A DNA stretch of 64,000 nt from Candidatus Pelagibacter communis. GTDB lineage: Bacteria > Pseudomonadota > Alphaproteobacteria > Pelagibacterales > Pelagibacteraceae. The number at the start of each line of letters is the position of its first letter. The first letter of the stretch is position 1. The DNA is taken from assembly GCF_001179925.1 (NCBI RefSeq), contig NZ_CVSF01000019.1:1-64000 (forward strand), read 5' to 3'. Below, one piece after another: positions 9,478-18,046 of this stretch. A program made the translations under genes and the position numbers. A model generated the notes under the pieces. The model was given only the letters and a program-made list of their open reading frames with translations. It searched no databases and was not told where the DNA came from.

Positions 9478-10025
9478 AAAAGATATTGGTAATTTTTTTA
9501 TTGATTAACCTCGATAACGTTGCTTCTGGATCAATTAAGGAGAATATAATCAATAATTTGATAAATATTAATAATTTAAGTTTTAACTTTGAACAAAACA
9601 TTAATGGTAAAGTTGAAACAGGGAATTGTGTTATTGAATATCCAAAAAAAATTTTTTGCAAATATAATATTTCAAGTAATAAAATTTTAGTTTCAAATGG
9701 AAAATCTATTGTAATTAAAAACGATTACGGAAGTTATTATCGATATGGAATAAAAAAAACACCATTTAATTATTTACTTGATAAAAGTTTTTTAATTAAT
9801 GAAATAAGAAATTTAGATGAAAGAATAGTAGATAATAAATTCATTAATTTTACAATTCTTAAAGATGAAAATGAAATAAATATTTTTTTTAATAAAAAAA
9901 ATTTTAATCTTATTGGTTGGCAAACTCTTGATATCTATCAAAATTTGAATATTACTTATTTATCTTCTCTAAAAAAAAATCAAAATATAAATCAAAACAT
10001 CTTTAAACTTCCGCCAGTAAACTAA
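9474..10025 (+). CDS. lolA: outer-membrane lipoprotein carrier protein LolA
   Basis: 183 residues starting with a signal-like stretch (MKKILVIFLLINLDNVASGS). The body has the LolA pattern: NLSFNFEQNINGKVETGNC early, YPKKIFCKY, then a beta-rich core. LolA chaperones lipoproteins through the periplasm from LolCDE to the outer membrane. Location directly after ftsK, with a 4-bp start/stop overlap, is a widely conserved ftsK-lolA arrangement and supports the call. The 3' end interlocks with the convergent GNAT gene through the shared tetramer CTAA. Confidence 0.85.
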   Translation: MKKILVIFLLINLDNVASGSIKENIINNLININNLSFNFEQNINGKVETGNCVIEYPKKIFCKYNISSNKILVSNGKSIVIKNDYGSYYRYGIKKTPFNYLLDKSFLINEIRNLDERIVDNKFINFTILKDENEINIFFNKKNFNLIGWQTLDIYQNLNITYLSSLKKNQNINQNIFKLPPVN

Positions 10026-10528
10026 AGTTCAATAGTCTCATTTTTGTATATTTTCATACCTCTTGCTAAATAATTTTTTAATGCATTTTTATGATCAAGA
10101 GTGCACGTATGAACCCAAACCCTTTTCAAATTTTTTTTTTCAAAACATTTTTTTATCGCTGTTGAAAGTAAATAGCCTCCCAATTTTTTATTATGATACT
10201 CTTCTAATAAACCAAAATACGCTATCTCAATTTCATTTGAGTCATCATGGAAAATTAATTCAAAATAGCCTGCAAGATCATCGCTTACTTTTAAAATATA
10301 TGTTTGAACTTTTGGATCAGATGAATATTTAATCCAATCTGAATCAGACCAGACAAGTCTATCTATCCATCTATGTTTTTTTCCAACATTTTTATAAAAA
10401 AATTTATTGATTTGAAAATCATTAGGTTTAACAATTTTTATTGAACAACTTATTTTTGGGGGGAAGCTTTCCACTAAAGCATTTAATGACTTTATTTCTA
10501 AATAATTTCTATTAATTGTTTCTTTCAC
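10022..10528 (-). CDS. GNAT-family N-acetyltransferase
   Basis: 168 residues with the GNAT core in the C-terminal half: a beta strand EIEIAYFGLLEEYHNKKLGG carrying the acetyl-CoA loop (family Q/RxxGxG/A, here NKKLGG), then VWVHTCTLDHKNALKNYLARG, typical of GNAT motif B. Substrate unknown. It is the last gene of the leftward his transcription unit, overlapping the HIT gene by 4 bp, and meets lolA tail to tail with a 4-bp overlap of stop codons. Confidence 0.8.
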   Translation of the reverse strand: MKETINRNYLEIKSLNALVESFPPKISCSIKIVKPNDFQINKFFYKNVGKKHRWIDRLVWSDSDWIKYSSDPKVQTYILKVSDDLAGYFELIFHDDSNEIEIAYFGLLEEYHNKKLGGYLLSTAIKKCFEKKNLKRVWVHTCTLDHKNALKNYLARGMKIYKNETIEL

Positions 10529-10890
10529 TCAACCATTTTGCCAACGCTTTCACCTCCAAACAAATGAAAGTGTAAATGAGGTACTTCTTGGCCTCCATGC
10601 TCACTGATGTTTGCTAATGTTCTATAACCTTTACCAGTATCGACTGATATGCCTAATTTTTTTGCAACAATATTGATTCCTTTTAAAAGTCCAACTATTT
10701 CATCTGGCGAAGCTTTTTCACTAAAATCATCTAGATCGGTGTATTTGCCCTTAGGAATTACTAGTGCGTGTACTTTTTTCTGTGGGTTAATATCATGAAA
10801 TGACAATACGTAATCATCTTCATAAATTTTTTTACAAGGAATTTCCCCTTTTAAAATTTTAGCAAAAATATTATTTTCATCGTAACTCAT
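10525..10890 (-). CDS. HIT-family (HINT-like) nucleotide hydrolase
   Basis: 121 residues with the histidine triad HLHFHLFGG at about 105-113 and the family opening NNIFAKILKGEIPCKKIYED. HINT-type proteins hydrolyse AMP-linked phosphoramidates, such as AMP-lysine. Length is normal. It overlaps hisE by 4 bp and the GNAT gene by 4 bp, so it is translated from the his operon mRNA. hisE followed by a HIT gene is common in Alphaproteobacteria. Confidence 0.92.
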   Translation of the reverse strand: MSYDENNIFAKILKGEIPCKKIYEDDYVLSFHDINPQKKVHALVIPKGKYTDLDDFSEKASPDEIVGLLKGINIVAKKLGISVDTGKGYRTLANISEHGGQEVPHLHFHLFGGESVGKMVE

Positions 10891-11159
10891 TTTTTTCTTC
10901 TATTAAGTTCTTGCATTATATCCTCAATTTTTACATCATTTGCTTCTAGATACATTGTCAAATGATAAAAAACATCTGCGGCCTCATGAATTTTATTTGA
11001 ATTGTTTTCTACTGCCTCAATAAGTTCATTAATTTCTTCTAGAACCTTTTCTTTACTCAAAGATTTATCACTGAGTAATTTGTTTGTATAAGATCCATCT
11101 ACAGGAGATTTTTTTCGCTCTCTAGCTAGATTAAATAAACTTTCTAAAGTATTTAGCAT
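10887..11159 (-). CDS. hisE: phosphoribosyl-ATP pyrophosphatase
   Basis: 90 residues. SYTNKLLSDKSLSKEKVLEE and VENNSNKIHEAADVFYHL give the HisE/MazG-like helical core with the metal-binding acidic residues (E-E-x-x-E and EAAD). It catalyses the second step of histidine synthesis. hisI is not fused to it, and is not in the window. One base separates it from hisF, and it overlaps the HIT gene by 4 bp. Confidence 0.94.
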   Translation of the reverse strand: MLNTLESLFNLARERKKSPVDGSYTNKLLSDKSLSKEKVLEEINELIEAVENNSNKIHEAADVFYHLTMYLEANDVKIEDIMQELNRRKK

Positions 11160-11160
11160 A

Positions 11161-11916
11161 CTAAATTCTAACAGGTATTCCTTTTGAGTCCAAATAATCC
11201 TTTGCTTCTTTCACAGAATGTTTTCCATAATGAAATATAGAAGCTGCTAAAACTGCACTAGCTTTTCCTAATTTTATTCCATCGACTAGGTGATCTAAAT
11301 TACCAACCCCACCTGATGCAATTACTGGAATATTTACTTCACTTGAAATTTTTGACATCAAATCAATATCATAACCTACTTGGGTTCCATCTCTATCCAT
11401 AGAAGTTACTAATAATTCTCCTGCACCATTCTCTTGCATTTGTTTTGCATACTCCAATGCATCAATACCACTATTATTTCTTCCTCCATGAGTGAATACT
11501 TCCCACTTATCTCCATTTTTTTTTGCATCGATAGCAACAACAATACATTGTGATCCAAATTTTTTTGCACTATCAATAACAACTTTTGAATTTTCTACTG
11601 CAGCTGTATTTATAGAAACTTTGTCAGCACCACAATTAAGTAGTTTACTAATATCTTCTACATTTCTAATCCCACCACCTACTGTTAAGGGAACAAAACA
11701 TTTTTTTGAAGTTTTCTCTACAACATCATAAATAATATCTCTATTTTCATTCGATGCTGTAATATCTAAAAAACAGATTTCATCTGCACCGCCATCGCTA
11801 TAAATTTTAGCTTGTTCAACTGGATCTCCTGCATCTTTTAAATTAACAAAGTTTATTCCCTTTACAACTCGACCATTTTTGACATCTAAACAAGGTATAA
11901 TTCTATTTTTTAACAT
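11161..11916 (-). CDS. hisF: imidazole glycerol phosphate synthase, cyclase subunit
   Basis: 251-residue TIM barrel. [16 protein letters not shown] opens the protein with catalytic Asp11, the second catalytic Asp lies in [16 protein letters not shown], and GGVGNLDHL is the phosphate-binding loop. It pairs with HisH, which supplies ammonia, to make IGP and AICAR; the AICAR feeds PurH (also in this window). The ATG lies inside the 3' end of a 44-codon frame (14 bp overlap). Confidence 0.97.
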   Translation of the reverse strand: MLKNRIIPCLDVKNGRVVKGINFVNLKDAGDPVEQAKIYSDGGADEICFLDITASNENRDIIYDVVEKTSKKCFVPLTVGGGIRNVEDISKLLNCGADKVSINTAAVENSKVVIDSAKKFGSQCIVVAIDAKKNGDKWEVFTHGGRNNSGIDALEYAKQMQENGAGELLVTSMDRDGTQVGYDIDLMSKISSEVNIPVIASGGVGNLDHLVDGIKLGKASAVLAASIFHYGKHSVKEAKDYLDSKGIPVRI

Positions 11917-12037
11917 TTTTTCTTTTTTTTGCTTTACTTGGTAATAAACCTTTATTTACCGCCCTCGCTCTTTCAGAAAATCCAAGCTTCTCTCCATTTT
12001 TAATTTTTCTTTTAATTGTAGATAGTTTTGCAACCAT
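11903..12037 (-). CDS. small basic protein (44 aa) between hisA and hisF
   Basis: A 44-codon frame fills the only gap in the his operon. Its ATG (12035-12037) comes 3 nt after the hisA stop, and its TAG (11903-11905) lies inside the start of hisF. The protein begins [18 protein letters not shown] and ends in a run of Lys and Arg; 16 of 44 residues are K or R and there is no membrane segment. The exact fit between two genes suggests translational coupling. I do not recognise the family. RNA or ribosome binding would suit the charge but is a guess; a chance frame is still possible. Confidence 0.55.
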   Translation of the reverse strand: MVAKLSTIKRKIKNGEKLGFSERARAVNKGLLPSKAKKRKNVKK

Positions 12038-12040
12038 AAT

Positions 12041-12757
12041 TCAATCTATTTCTCGAGTTAATTCATCAAGTTTAATATCACCGTCATAAATGGCTTTTCC
12101 AACTATTATACCTTCGATATTTTTTAAACTCTTTGCTATTTTAATATCATCTAATGAAGAAACGCCACCAGATATAATCACAGGACAATTAGATATTTCA
12201 GAAACTTTTGATGTTTCATCAAAATTTGGACTTTGTTTCATACCATCCCTATTAATATCAGTATAAATTATTCTACTTACACCATAATCATTTACTTCTT
12301 TTAAATAATCTAAAGTAAGTTGATTAGAATTTTCTTTCCACCCAGATACTGACAAATAGCCGTCTTTAGCATCTAACCCTAAAGCAATTTTATTTGGAAA
12401 TTTTTCACAAGCGTCTTTTAAAAAATTTTTATCTTTTATGGCAGCACTTCCTAAAATAACTTTTTCAACACCGGCATCAGTATACTTCTGAATACTTTCA
12501 AAATTTCTGATACCTCCACCAATTTCAATTTTAAGATCAAATTTCGTGACTATTTCTTGAATAATATCTAAATTAACTGTTTCACCAGTTAAAGCTCCAT
12601 CTAAATCAACTATATGTAAGTTTTTAAAACCATGATCATAATATTTACCTGCTTGTTCAACTGGAGACATTTCATATTCAGTTTTGTTAGCAAAGTCTCC
12701 TTTGACCAACCTCACACACTTTTTATCTTTAATATCTATTGCCGGAAATATTTTCAT
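12041..12757 (-). CDS. hisA: ProFAR isomerase
   Basis: 238 residues; the fourth step of histidine synthesis, ProFAR to PRFAR isomerisation. FPAIDIKDKKCVRLVKGDF carries the first catalytic Asp, IYTDINRDGM the second, and ISGGVSSLDDI is the phosphate loop. It is a TIM barrel homologous to HisF, as expected. It overlaps the upstream 64-codon gene by 4 bp and is followed after 3 nt by a 44-codon gene. Confidence 0.97.
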   Translation of the reverse strand: MKIFPAIDIKDKKCVRLVKGDFANKTEYEMSPVEQAGKYYDHGFKNLHIVDLDGALTGETVNLDIIQEIVTKFDLKIEIGGGIRNFESIQKYTDAGVEKVILGSAAIKDKNFLKDACEKFPNKIALGLDAKDGYLSVSGWKENSNQLTLDYLKEVNDYGVSRIIYTDINRDGMKQSPNFDETSKVSEISNCPVIISGGVSSLDDIKIAKSLKNIEGIIVGKAIYDGDIKLDELTREID

Positions 12758-12948
12758 TTTGTGTATTCTTTATATATTTGCTCTCTTTGCTCTTTATTCA
12801 TACCTTTTGTTTTTTCTACAAACTCATTTCTAAGTTCTCTTGTTTTGAATATGTAGAAGCAAACTGTATCACTACTGTGATATATGGCCTTTAACTCATC
12901 ATCAATCTCATTTAATTCTGCTGGTATAACAGTTTTAATACAAATCAT
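12754..12948 (-). CDS. small conserved-position protein (64 aa) between hisH and hisA
   Basis: 64 residues, soluble and charged, with segments ELNEIDDELKAIYHSSDTV and KGMNKEQREQIYKEYTK. The ATG is 1 bp after the hisH stop and the stop overlaps the hisA start by 4 bp (ATGA), so it is almost certainly translated as part of the his operon. I do not recognise a family. Position suggests a histidine-linked role or simple hitch-hiking; the sequence does not decide. Confidence 0.75.
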   Translation of the reverse strand: MICIKTVIPAELNEIDDELKAIYHSSDTVCFYIFKTRELRNEFVEKTKGMNKEQREQIYKEYTK

Positions 12949-12949
12949 T

Positions 12950-13576
12950 TTATAAACTTATAAAATTATCAATTATTTTAAGTCCAGATTTATCGCTTTT
13001 CTCTGGGTGAAATTGGGTTCCAAAGATATTTTCTTTTTCAACAGAACAAACAATATTTGAAGAATAATCTGTTGTTGCTGAAATTACATTTTTATCTTCT
13101 GGAACAAATTCATAACTATGAACAAAATACATATGAGAATTATTTTCTACATCTTTAAAAATTTTACTCTCTTTAACAATGTTAATTTGGTTCCAACCGA
13201 TATGAGGAAGTTTATATTTTCCATTTTGATTATCTATTTTTGATACTTTGCCTGATATCCAACCAAGACCCCTAGTTTCTGTTTCTTCGTAACCAATATC
13301 TGCAAACATTTGTAATCCAACGCAAATACCAAAAAGAGGTTTCTTATTTGTTATGGCAAATTCGTTAAGTGTATCTATAAGACCCTCAATTTTGTTTAAA
13401 GCATCTACACAGCTTTTAAATGAGCCCTGCCCTGGCAAAACAACTTTATCACTTGATTTAATTTTATTTAAATCTGAAGTTACCTCAATATTTACTTTAT
13501 CTTTTGCAACTTCCTCAAAAGAATTTATTACCGAGCAAATATTGCCTGAATTATAATCAACAATTGTGACGTTCAT
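12950..13576 (-). CDS. hisH: imidazole glycerol phosphate synthase, glutaminase subunit
   Basis: 208-residue class I glutamine amidotransferase. DYNSGNICSV opens the protein, the nucleophile Cys lies in FGICVGLQMF (about 84-93), and the His-Glu pair is in FGTQFHPEKSDKSG near the C-terminus. It hydrolyses glutamine and channels ammonia to HisF. It follows hisB by 5 bp and precedes the 64-codon gene by 1 bp. Confidence 0.97.
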   Translation of the reverse strand: MNVTIVDYNSGNICSVINSFEEVAKDKVNIEVTSDLNKIKSSDKVVLPGQGSFKSCVDALNKIEGLIDTLNEFAITNKKPLFGICVGLQMFADIGYEETETRGLGWISGKVSKIDNQNGKYKLPHIGWNQINIVKESKIFKDVENNSHMYFVHSYEFVPEDKNVISATTDYSSNIVCSVEKENIFGTQFHPEKSDKSGLKIIDNFISL

Positions 13577-13581
13577 TAAAC

Positions 13582-14172
13582 TTATAAAGAACCTTTGGTA
13601 GACGGAATTGATTTCTTATTCCTAGGGTCCATTTCCAATGCGGTTCTTAAAGATCTTGCTAGTCCTTTAAAGCAAGACTCAATAATGTGGTGACTGTTGT
13701 CACCATAAATATTTTCAATGTGTAGTGTAATTCCAGCAGCTTGAGAAAATGCTTGAAACCATTCTTTAAATAATTCTGTATCCATTTCACCAAGCTTTTC
13801 TACTTTAAGCTTTACCTTCCAAATTAAATAGGGTCTGTTTGACACATCAATTGCAACTCGTGTTAGTGTTTCATCCATAGGTATCATTGCATGCGCATAT
13901 CTTTTAATTCCAACAAACTTTTTAGAGGCTTTTTTTAAAGCTTCTCCAATCGCAATACCTGTGTCTTCAGTAGTGTGATGCAAATCAATATGCGTGTCAC
14001 CTTTAGCTTTAATATTCATATCTATTGAAGAGTGCTTAGATAATTGTTCAAGCATATGATTTAAAAACCCTATCCCTGTGTCAATTTTATATTTACCTTT
14101 ACCATCAATGTTTAAATCAACGCTGATACTAGTCTCTTTTGTTTTTCGGCTAATTTTACCTTTACGTGTCAT
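13582..14172 (-). CDS. hisB: imidazoleglycerol-phosphate dehydratase
   Basis: 196 residues, monofunctional IGPD without a phosphatase domain. Metal-binding signatures are [17 protein letters not shown] (about 62-78) and [16 protein letters not shown] (about 160-175). First gene of the leftward his unit, so its promoter should lie in the 91 bp shared with hslV. No clear attenuator or leader peptide rich in histidine is visible in that gap. Confidence 0.97.
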   Translation of the reverse strand: MTRKGKISRKTKETSISVDLNIDGKGKYKIDTGIGFLNHMLEQLSKHSSIDMNIKAKGDTHIDLHHTTEDTGIAIGEALKKASKKFVGIKRYAHAMIPMDETLTRVAIDVSNRPYLIWKVKLKVEKLGEMDTELFKEWFQAFSQAAGITLHIENIYGDNSHHIIESCFKGLARSLRTALEMDPRNKKSIPSTKGSL

Positions 14173-14228
14173 AATTAAAAACAGGTATACATATATTATC
14201 CAAATATGGCAATAATACTAAACTTGGG

Positions 14229-14257
14229 CTTGAACTATCAAATTTAATATCCATTTA
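14229..14257 (+). promoter_or_regulatory. candidate RpoH (heat-shock) promoter for hslVU
   Basis: CTTGAA at 14229-14234, 14 bp spacer, then ATCCATTTA at 14249-14257. This compares with the classical sigma-32 pattern CTTGAAA, 11-16 bp, CCCCATNTA: the -35 matches six of six and the -10 seven of nine counting N. The start of transcription would fall at or just before the ATG at 14264, and no Shine-Dalgarno is visible, so the mRNA may be leaderless. Confidence 0.4.
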
Positions 14258-14263
14258 TAAGCT

Positions 14264-14779
14264 ATGACAACGATTGTGTTAGTAAGAAAAAATGATGAAG
14301 TAGTTGTAGCTGGGGACGGACAAGTAAGCATGGGAAATACTGTTGTAAAAAGCACAGCTTCAAAAGTGAGAAAAATTGATAAAAGAGATGTGGTCGCTGG
14401 TTTCGCTGGATCTACTGCAGATGCTCTAACTTTATTTGAAAGACTAGAAGGCAAACTTGAAAAACATGCGGGTAATTTATCAAGAGCCGCTGTTGAATTA
14501 GCTAAAGATTGGCGAACAGATAAATATTTAAGAAGATTAGAGGCATTAATGGCAGTTGGAGATAAAAATAATAGTTATATCATTTCAGGGACTGGTGATG
14601 TTTTAGAGCCTGAAGGAGATGTCATAGGTATTGGTTCTGGAGGAAATTATGCTTTAGCTGCTGGTAAGGTTTTGATGGAAGGAAATATGTCTGCTGAAGA
14701 AATAGCAAAAAAATCAATTAAAGTTGCTTCTGATATTTGCGTATTTACTAATAACAATGTTAAAATTGAAAAAATATAA
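14264..14779 (+). CDS. hslV: ATP-dependent protease subunit HslV
   Basis: 171-residue proteasome-like peptidase. After Met removal the N-terminus is [10 protein letters not shown], with Thr1 as nucleophile. [16 protein letters not shown] carries the active-site Asp and Lys region, and [17 protein letters not shown] is typical. It forms a double hexamer capped by HslU. The stop overlaps the hslU start by one base (TAATG). Start chosen because the propeptide is only Met. Confidence 0.97.
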   Translation: MTTIVLVRKNDEVVVAGDGQVSMGNTVVKSTASKVRKIDKRDVVAGFAGSTADALTLFERLEGKLEKHAGNLSRAAVELAKDWRTDKYLRRLEALMAVGDKNNSYIISGTGDVLEPEGDVIGIGSGGNYALAAGKVLMEGNMSAEEIAKKSIKVASDICVFTNNNVKIEKI

Positions 14780-16152
14780 TGGATAATTCAAACGTTACAC
14801 CATTACATCCAAAAGAAAAAAATCAAAAAGAAGAGTCATCTCTTGTAAGCTCATTGTCTCCAAGAGAGATAGTTTCTGAATTAGATAGATTTGTTGTGGG
14901 TCAAAATAAAGCTAAAAAAGCAGTTGCAGTTGCTTTACGAAACAGATGGAGACGTCAAGCACTCAAAGGTGAAATGAAAAACGAAGTCTTGCCAAAAAAT
15001 ATTTTAATGATCGGGCCAACTGGAGTTGGTAAAACAGAAATATCTAGAAGATTATCAAAACTAGCTGAGGCCCCTTTTGTAAAAGTTGAAGCAACAAGAT
15101 TTACAGAAGTTGGTTATGTTGGAAGAGATGTTGAACAAATTGTAAGGGACTTAATTGAAATTGCAATTTCGATGGAAAAGGTAAAAAAAAGAAAAGAAGT
15201 TTATGCTAAAGCACAAAAAGCCGCTGAAGAAAAAGTATTAGATGCGCTTGTAGGTAAAAAAGCAAGTTTAGCAACAAGAGAAAGTTTTCGTAAAAGACTT
15301 AGAAGTGGTGACTTAGATGATAATGAAATAGAAATTGCTGTAAGCGATGCTGGTTCCAGTGGGGCATCATTTGAAATTCCAGGAATGCCAGGTGCAAATG
15401 TAGGTATGATCAATATTGGAGAGATGATCGGTAAATCTATGGGCAATAAAGAAAAGAAAAAGAAAATGAGTGTAAAAGAATCTCATGAAATTTTAATCAA
15501 CGATGAATCTGATAAATTAATTGAACAAGATAAGATTGTAAAAGCTGCAAAATTATCAACTGAAAATAATGGTATCGTTTTTCTAGATGAAATAGATAAA
15601 ATTTCTGCAAGAACTGATAGAGTTGGGGGCGATGTTTCAAGAGAGGGTGTACAAAGAGATTTATTGCCTTTAATTGAAGGAACAACAGTTAATACAAAAC
15701 ACGGCCCAATTAAAACTGATCATATTTTATTTATTGCATCTGGAGCATTTCAACTTGCTAAACCATCAGATTTACTTCCAGAACTTCAGGGAAGATTGCC
15801 TATTAGAGTGGAACTAGAAGCTTTGACCAGTGAAGATTTTAAAAGGATTCTAAAGGAACCAGATTATAGTTTGATTAAACAATATGTTGCTTTATTAAAA
15901 ACTGAAAATGTAGATCTTGAATTTTCCGACGATGGCATAGACACAATAGCAAAGATTGCATCAGAAGTTAATGCAACCGTAGAAAATATTGGTGCAAGAA
16001 GACTTCATACTATTATTGAAAAAATCTTAGACGATATAAGTTTTACTGCAACTGATAGAGCAGGAGAAAAAATTATAATCAATAAGGAATATATAAACAA
16101 AAATTTAGACAATTTAGTAAAAGATACTGATTTATCAAAATTTATTTTATAG
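14779..16152 (+). CDS. hslU: HslU ATPase subunit
   Basis: 457-residue AAA+ unfoldase. [20 protein letters not shown] (about 26-45) is the conserved opening. Walker [10 protein letters not shown] is near 79-87, and [15 protein letters not shown] carries the GYVG pore loop. An inserted I domain follows (about 115-240), with Walker [11 protein letters not shown] near 265 and sensor region GRLPIRVEL. It feeds unfolded proteins to HslV. The 3' end overlaps the convergent Smr gene by 6 bp. Confidence 0.97.
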   Translation: MDNSNVTPLHPKEKNQKEESSLVSSLSPREIVSELDRFVVGQNKAKKAVAVALRNRWRRQALKGEMKNEVLPKNILMIGPTGVGKTEISRRLSKLAEAPFVKVEATRFTEVGYVGRDVEQIVRDLIEIAISMEKVKKRKEVYAKAQKAAEEKVLDALVGKKASLATRESFRKRLRSGDLDDNEIEIAVSDAGSSGASFEIPGMPGANVGMINIGEMIGKSMGNKEKKKKMSVKESHEILINDESDKLIEQDKIVKAAKLSTENNGIVFLDEIDKISARTDRVGGDVSREGVQRDLLPLIEGTTVNTKHGPIKTDHILFIASGAFQLAKPSDLLPELQGRLPIRVELEALTSEDFKRILKEPDYSLIKQYVALLKTENVDLEFSDDGIDTIAKIASEVNATVENIGARRLHTIIEKILDDISFTATDRAGEKIIINKEYINKNLDNLVKDTDLSKFIL

Positions 16153-16560
16153 TTTCTTTTTCAAATAAATATAAAAAGCTCCGCTCCCACCATCTTGAAT
16201 ATCAGCACTTTTAATCTCTATAATTTTTTTTTTTAGCTCAGAATTATTTTCTATAAATTCTGGAACTGAATATTTTAATATTCCTAGATCTTTAGAAACG
16301 TAAGGATCATTATCAATATTTGAGTGAAGTCCTTTCCCGGTAACAACTATTATTTTTGAAATGCCGTTTTCGTATGAGTCAAGAATTAATTCTTCAATAG
16401 CTTGGTTTGCCTCTTGTAAAGTAAAACCGTGAAGATCTATATTCTTAATTTTTGAAATTTTTTTTTTATTTGATTTCAAATCCTTATTAGGTAATTTTTC
16501 ATTACTAGTTAAAAAATTTTCCCATGCTTCTTTATCTTTGTTTGAAATTTTATCGTTCAA
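16147..16560 (-). CDS. Smr-domain protein
   Basis: 137 residues. A C-terminal Smr domain is shown by [19 protein letters not shown] (LDLHGxT motif) and [12 protein letters not shown] (TGxG motif), followed by [11 protein letters not shown]. Smr domains are nuclease or nucleic-acid binding modules related to the MutS2 tail; stand-alone copies beside a Tim44-like gene are usual in Alphaproteobacteria. The start abuts the Tim44-like stop with no gap. Substrate unknown. Confidence 0.88.
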   Translation of the reverse strand: MNDKISNKDKEAWENFLTSNEKLPNKDLKSNKKKISKIKNIDLHGFTLQEANQAIEELILDSYENGISKIIVVTGKGLHSNIDNDPYVSKDLGILKYSVPEFIENNSELKKKIIEIKSADIQDGGSGAFYIYLKKKL

Positions 16561-17157
16561 TTACGTAAGAGTGTCTACTAATTGCCAGTTTGGATTGTTT
16601 GATCTCATGTCCCTCGAAAAAACCCAAGTATCATAAATTTTTTTGATCTTTTCAGGATCTCCCGAAACAACGTTTTTATCTTTATCTTTAATACAAGTTA
16701 TTATTTCACTCACAAAATCAACTGTTACATTTAAAAATTTATCAATTTTTTTATGTTCCTTTATTTTCGCAGAGTTCACTCCAATAAAAGTTATTTCAGC
16801 AAAATGACCTCTCTTACTTCTTTCTTTCAAAGCTTCTTCAAATTGATCATGAATTTTTTTACTTAGTAGTGGTTTACTTGCAATTAGTTTGTTATCATTG
16901 TCACTAAAGTCAGTTATAATTGTCTCATAAGCAATCTTAGCACCTTTTAAAAACTCCTTTTGAGCATCATCATCAAAGTTCTCTTTATTTAAAATTTTTT
17001 GTTCAGTTTGAATATTATTTAATACCTTCTCAAACTGGGATGGTGCTTTGCCCTGAAATCCTGTTCTTTTTCCTAAAATTCCCCTTAATCTCAAAAAAAT
17101 AAATCCTGCGATCATCGCAAGCAATATTATGTCAATATACTCAAAACTATAATTCAT
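16561..17157 (-). CDS. Tim44-like domain membrane protein
   Basis: 198 residues with an N-terminal transmembrane segment (YIDIILLAMIAGFIFLRLRGI, about 6-25) and a C-terminal Tim44/NTF2-like fold (about 75-198) ending KKIYDTWVFSRDMRSNNPNW. In Caulobacter a related protein (TimA) was described as the bacterial relative of mitochondrial Tim44. Role in export or envelope biogenesis is suggested, not shown. Divergent from fxsA with a 57 bp gap. Confidence 0.85.
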   Translation of the reverse strand: MNYSFEYIDIILLAMIAGFIFLRLRGILGKRTGFQGKAPSQFEKVLNNIQTEQKILNKENFDDDAQKEFLKGAKIAYETIITDFSDNDNKLIASKPLLSKKIHDQFEEALKERSKRGHFAEITFIGVNSAKIKEHKKIDKFLNVTVDFVSEIITCIKDKDKNVVSGDPEKIKKIYDTWVFSRDMRSNNPNWQLVDTLT

Positions 17158-17214
17158 TACCTAAATGTAATTACTATGTTGAATAATTTCAACTAACAAT
17201 TACATTAAAGACAA

Positions 17215-17640
17215 ATGAACTCAGTTTTATTATCAATAATATTAATTCCAATTTTAGAAATTTACTTATTTATAAAAATCGGCTCACAAATAGGCGCTTT
17301 TAATACAATTTTATTAATATTCATAACAGCAATCATTGGAGTTTATTATGCAAAATATGAGGGTTTGAACACCATTAGATCAGGTTTTATGCAAATGGTT
17401 AGAAACGAAGTTCCCGCATATGAAATAATTTCTGGTGCTGCCATCGCTTTTGCAGCATTTTTATTGATTATCCCAGGCTTTGCAACAGACTTGTTGGGTT
17501 TTTTATTAATATTTCCATTTACAAGAAAATTATTATTAGGAAGTTTATCAAATAAAATTAAAAAAAACTCACCGGGGAAAAAAAATTTTATTGAGGGCGA
17601 ATATGAAGATATAGATGATAATGATGACAGAAAAATTTAA
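17215..17640 (+). CDS. fxsA: FxsA-family membrane protein
   Basis: 141 residues with three to four membrane segments: about 4-22, 27-45 and a pair within 68-100. IPILEIYLFIKIGSQIG and LIIPGFATDLLGFLLIFP are typical FxsA stretches. In E. coli FxsA overproduction relieves F exclusion of phage T7; the native role is unknown. The acidic tail overlaps the secB start region. FxsA next to secB and Tim44-like is a conserved alphaproteobacterial grouping. Confidence 0.88.
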   Translation: MNSVLLSIILIPILEIYLFIKIGSQIGAFNTILLIFITAIIGVYYAKYEGLNTIRSGFMQMVRNEVPAYEIISGAAIAFAAFLLIIPGFATDLLGFLLIFPFTRKLLLGSLSNKIKKNSPGKKNFIEGEYEDIDDNDDRKI

Positions 17641-18046
17641 AATACTTGCAAATTACATAAAAGATATGTCAAGTGAAACTCCTGACATAGAAACTTTTTT
17701 ATTTGTTAAAGAAAATATTTCAAAATATCAGCTTAATATCGATATTACATCTAAAGCTTTAAAAAATAAGTTAATTGAAATTAATACTACCTTAAAATTT
17801 GAAGACAAAGAACCAAATGAAAAAAAATCATATTTTGAAATAATTTATGCAACAATTATTAGGGTAGATGATGATGTGAAAGAAAAAGAAGATCTTCAAA
17901 AAATCATACTATGTGAAGTTCCAACAAAAATTTACCCTGATTTAGAAAATTCATTTCTCAATTTAATTCATAATTCTGGACACCCTGCTATAAAATTAGA
18001 AAAAAAAATTGATTTTAACAAACTTTATAATGAAAGATTTAATTAA
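17624..18046 (+). CDS. secB: protein-export chaperone SecB
   Basis: Tetrameric chaperone that keeps preproteins unfolded for SecA. YIKDMSSETPDIETF at the N-terminus, then YFEIIYATIIRVDDD and LCEVPTKIYPDLENSF, match SecB; the tail HPAIKLEKKIDFNKLY ends the fold. Three in-frame ATGs (17615, 17621, 17624) lie inside fxsA. I chose the last, which gives MTEKFKIL at the usual length of 140 and a 17-bp overlap. The 3' end overlaps dnaQ convergently by 8 bp. Confidence 0.92.
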   Translation: MTEKFKILANYIKDMSSETPDIETFLFVKENISKYQLNIDITSKALKNKLIEINTTLKFEDKEPNEKKSYFEIIYATIIRVDDDVKEKEDLQKIILCEVPTKIYPDLENSFLNLIHNSGHPAIKLEKKIDFNKLYNERFN

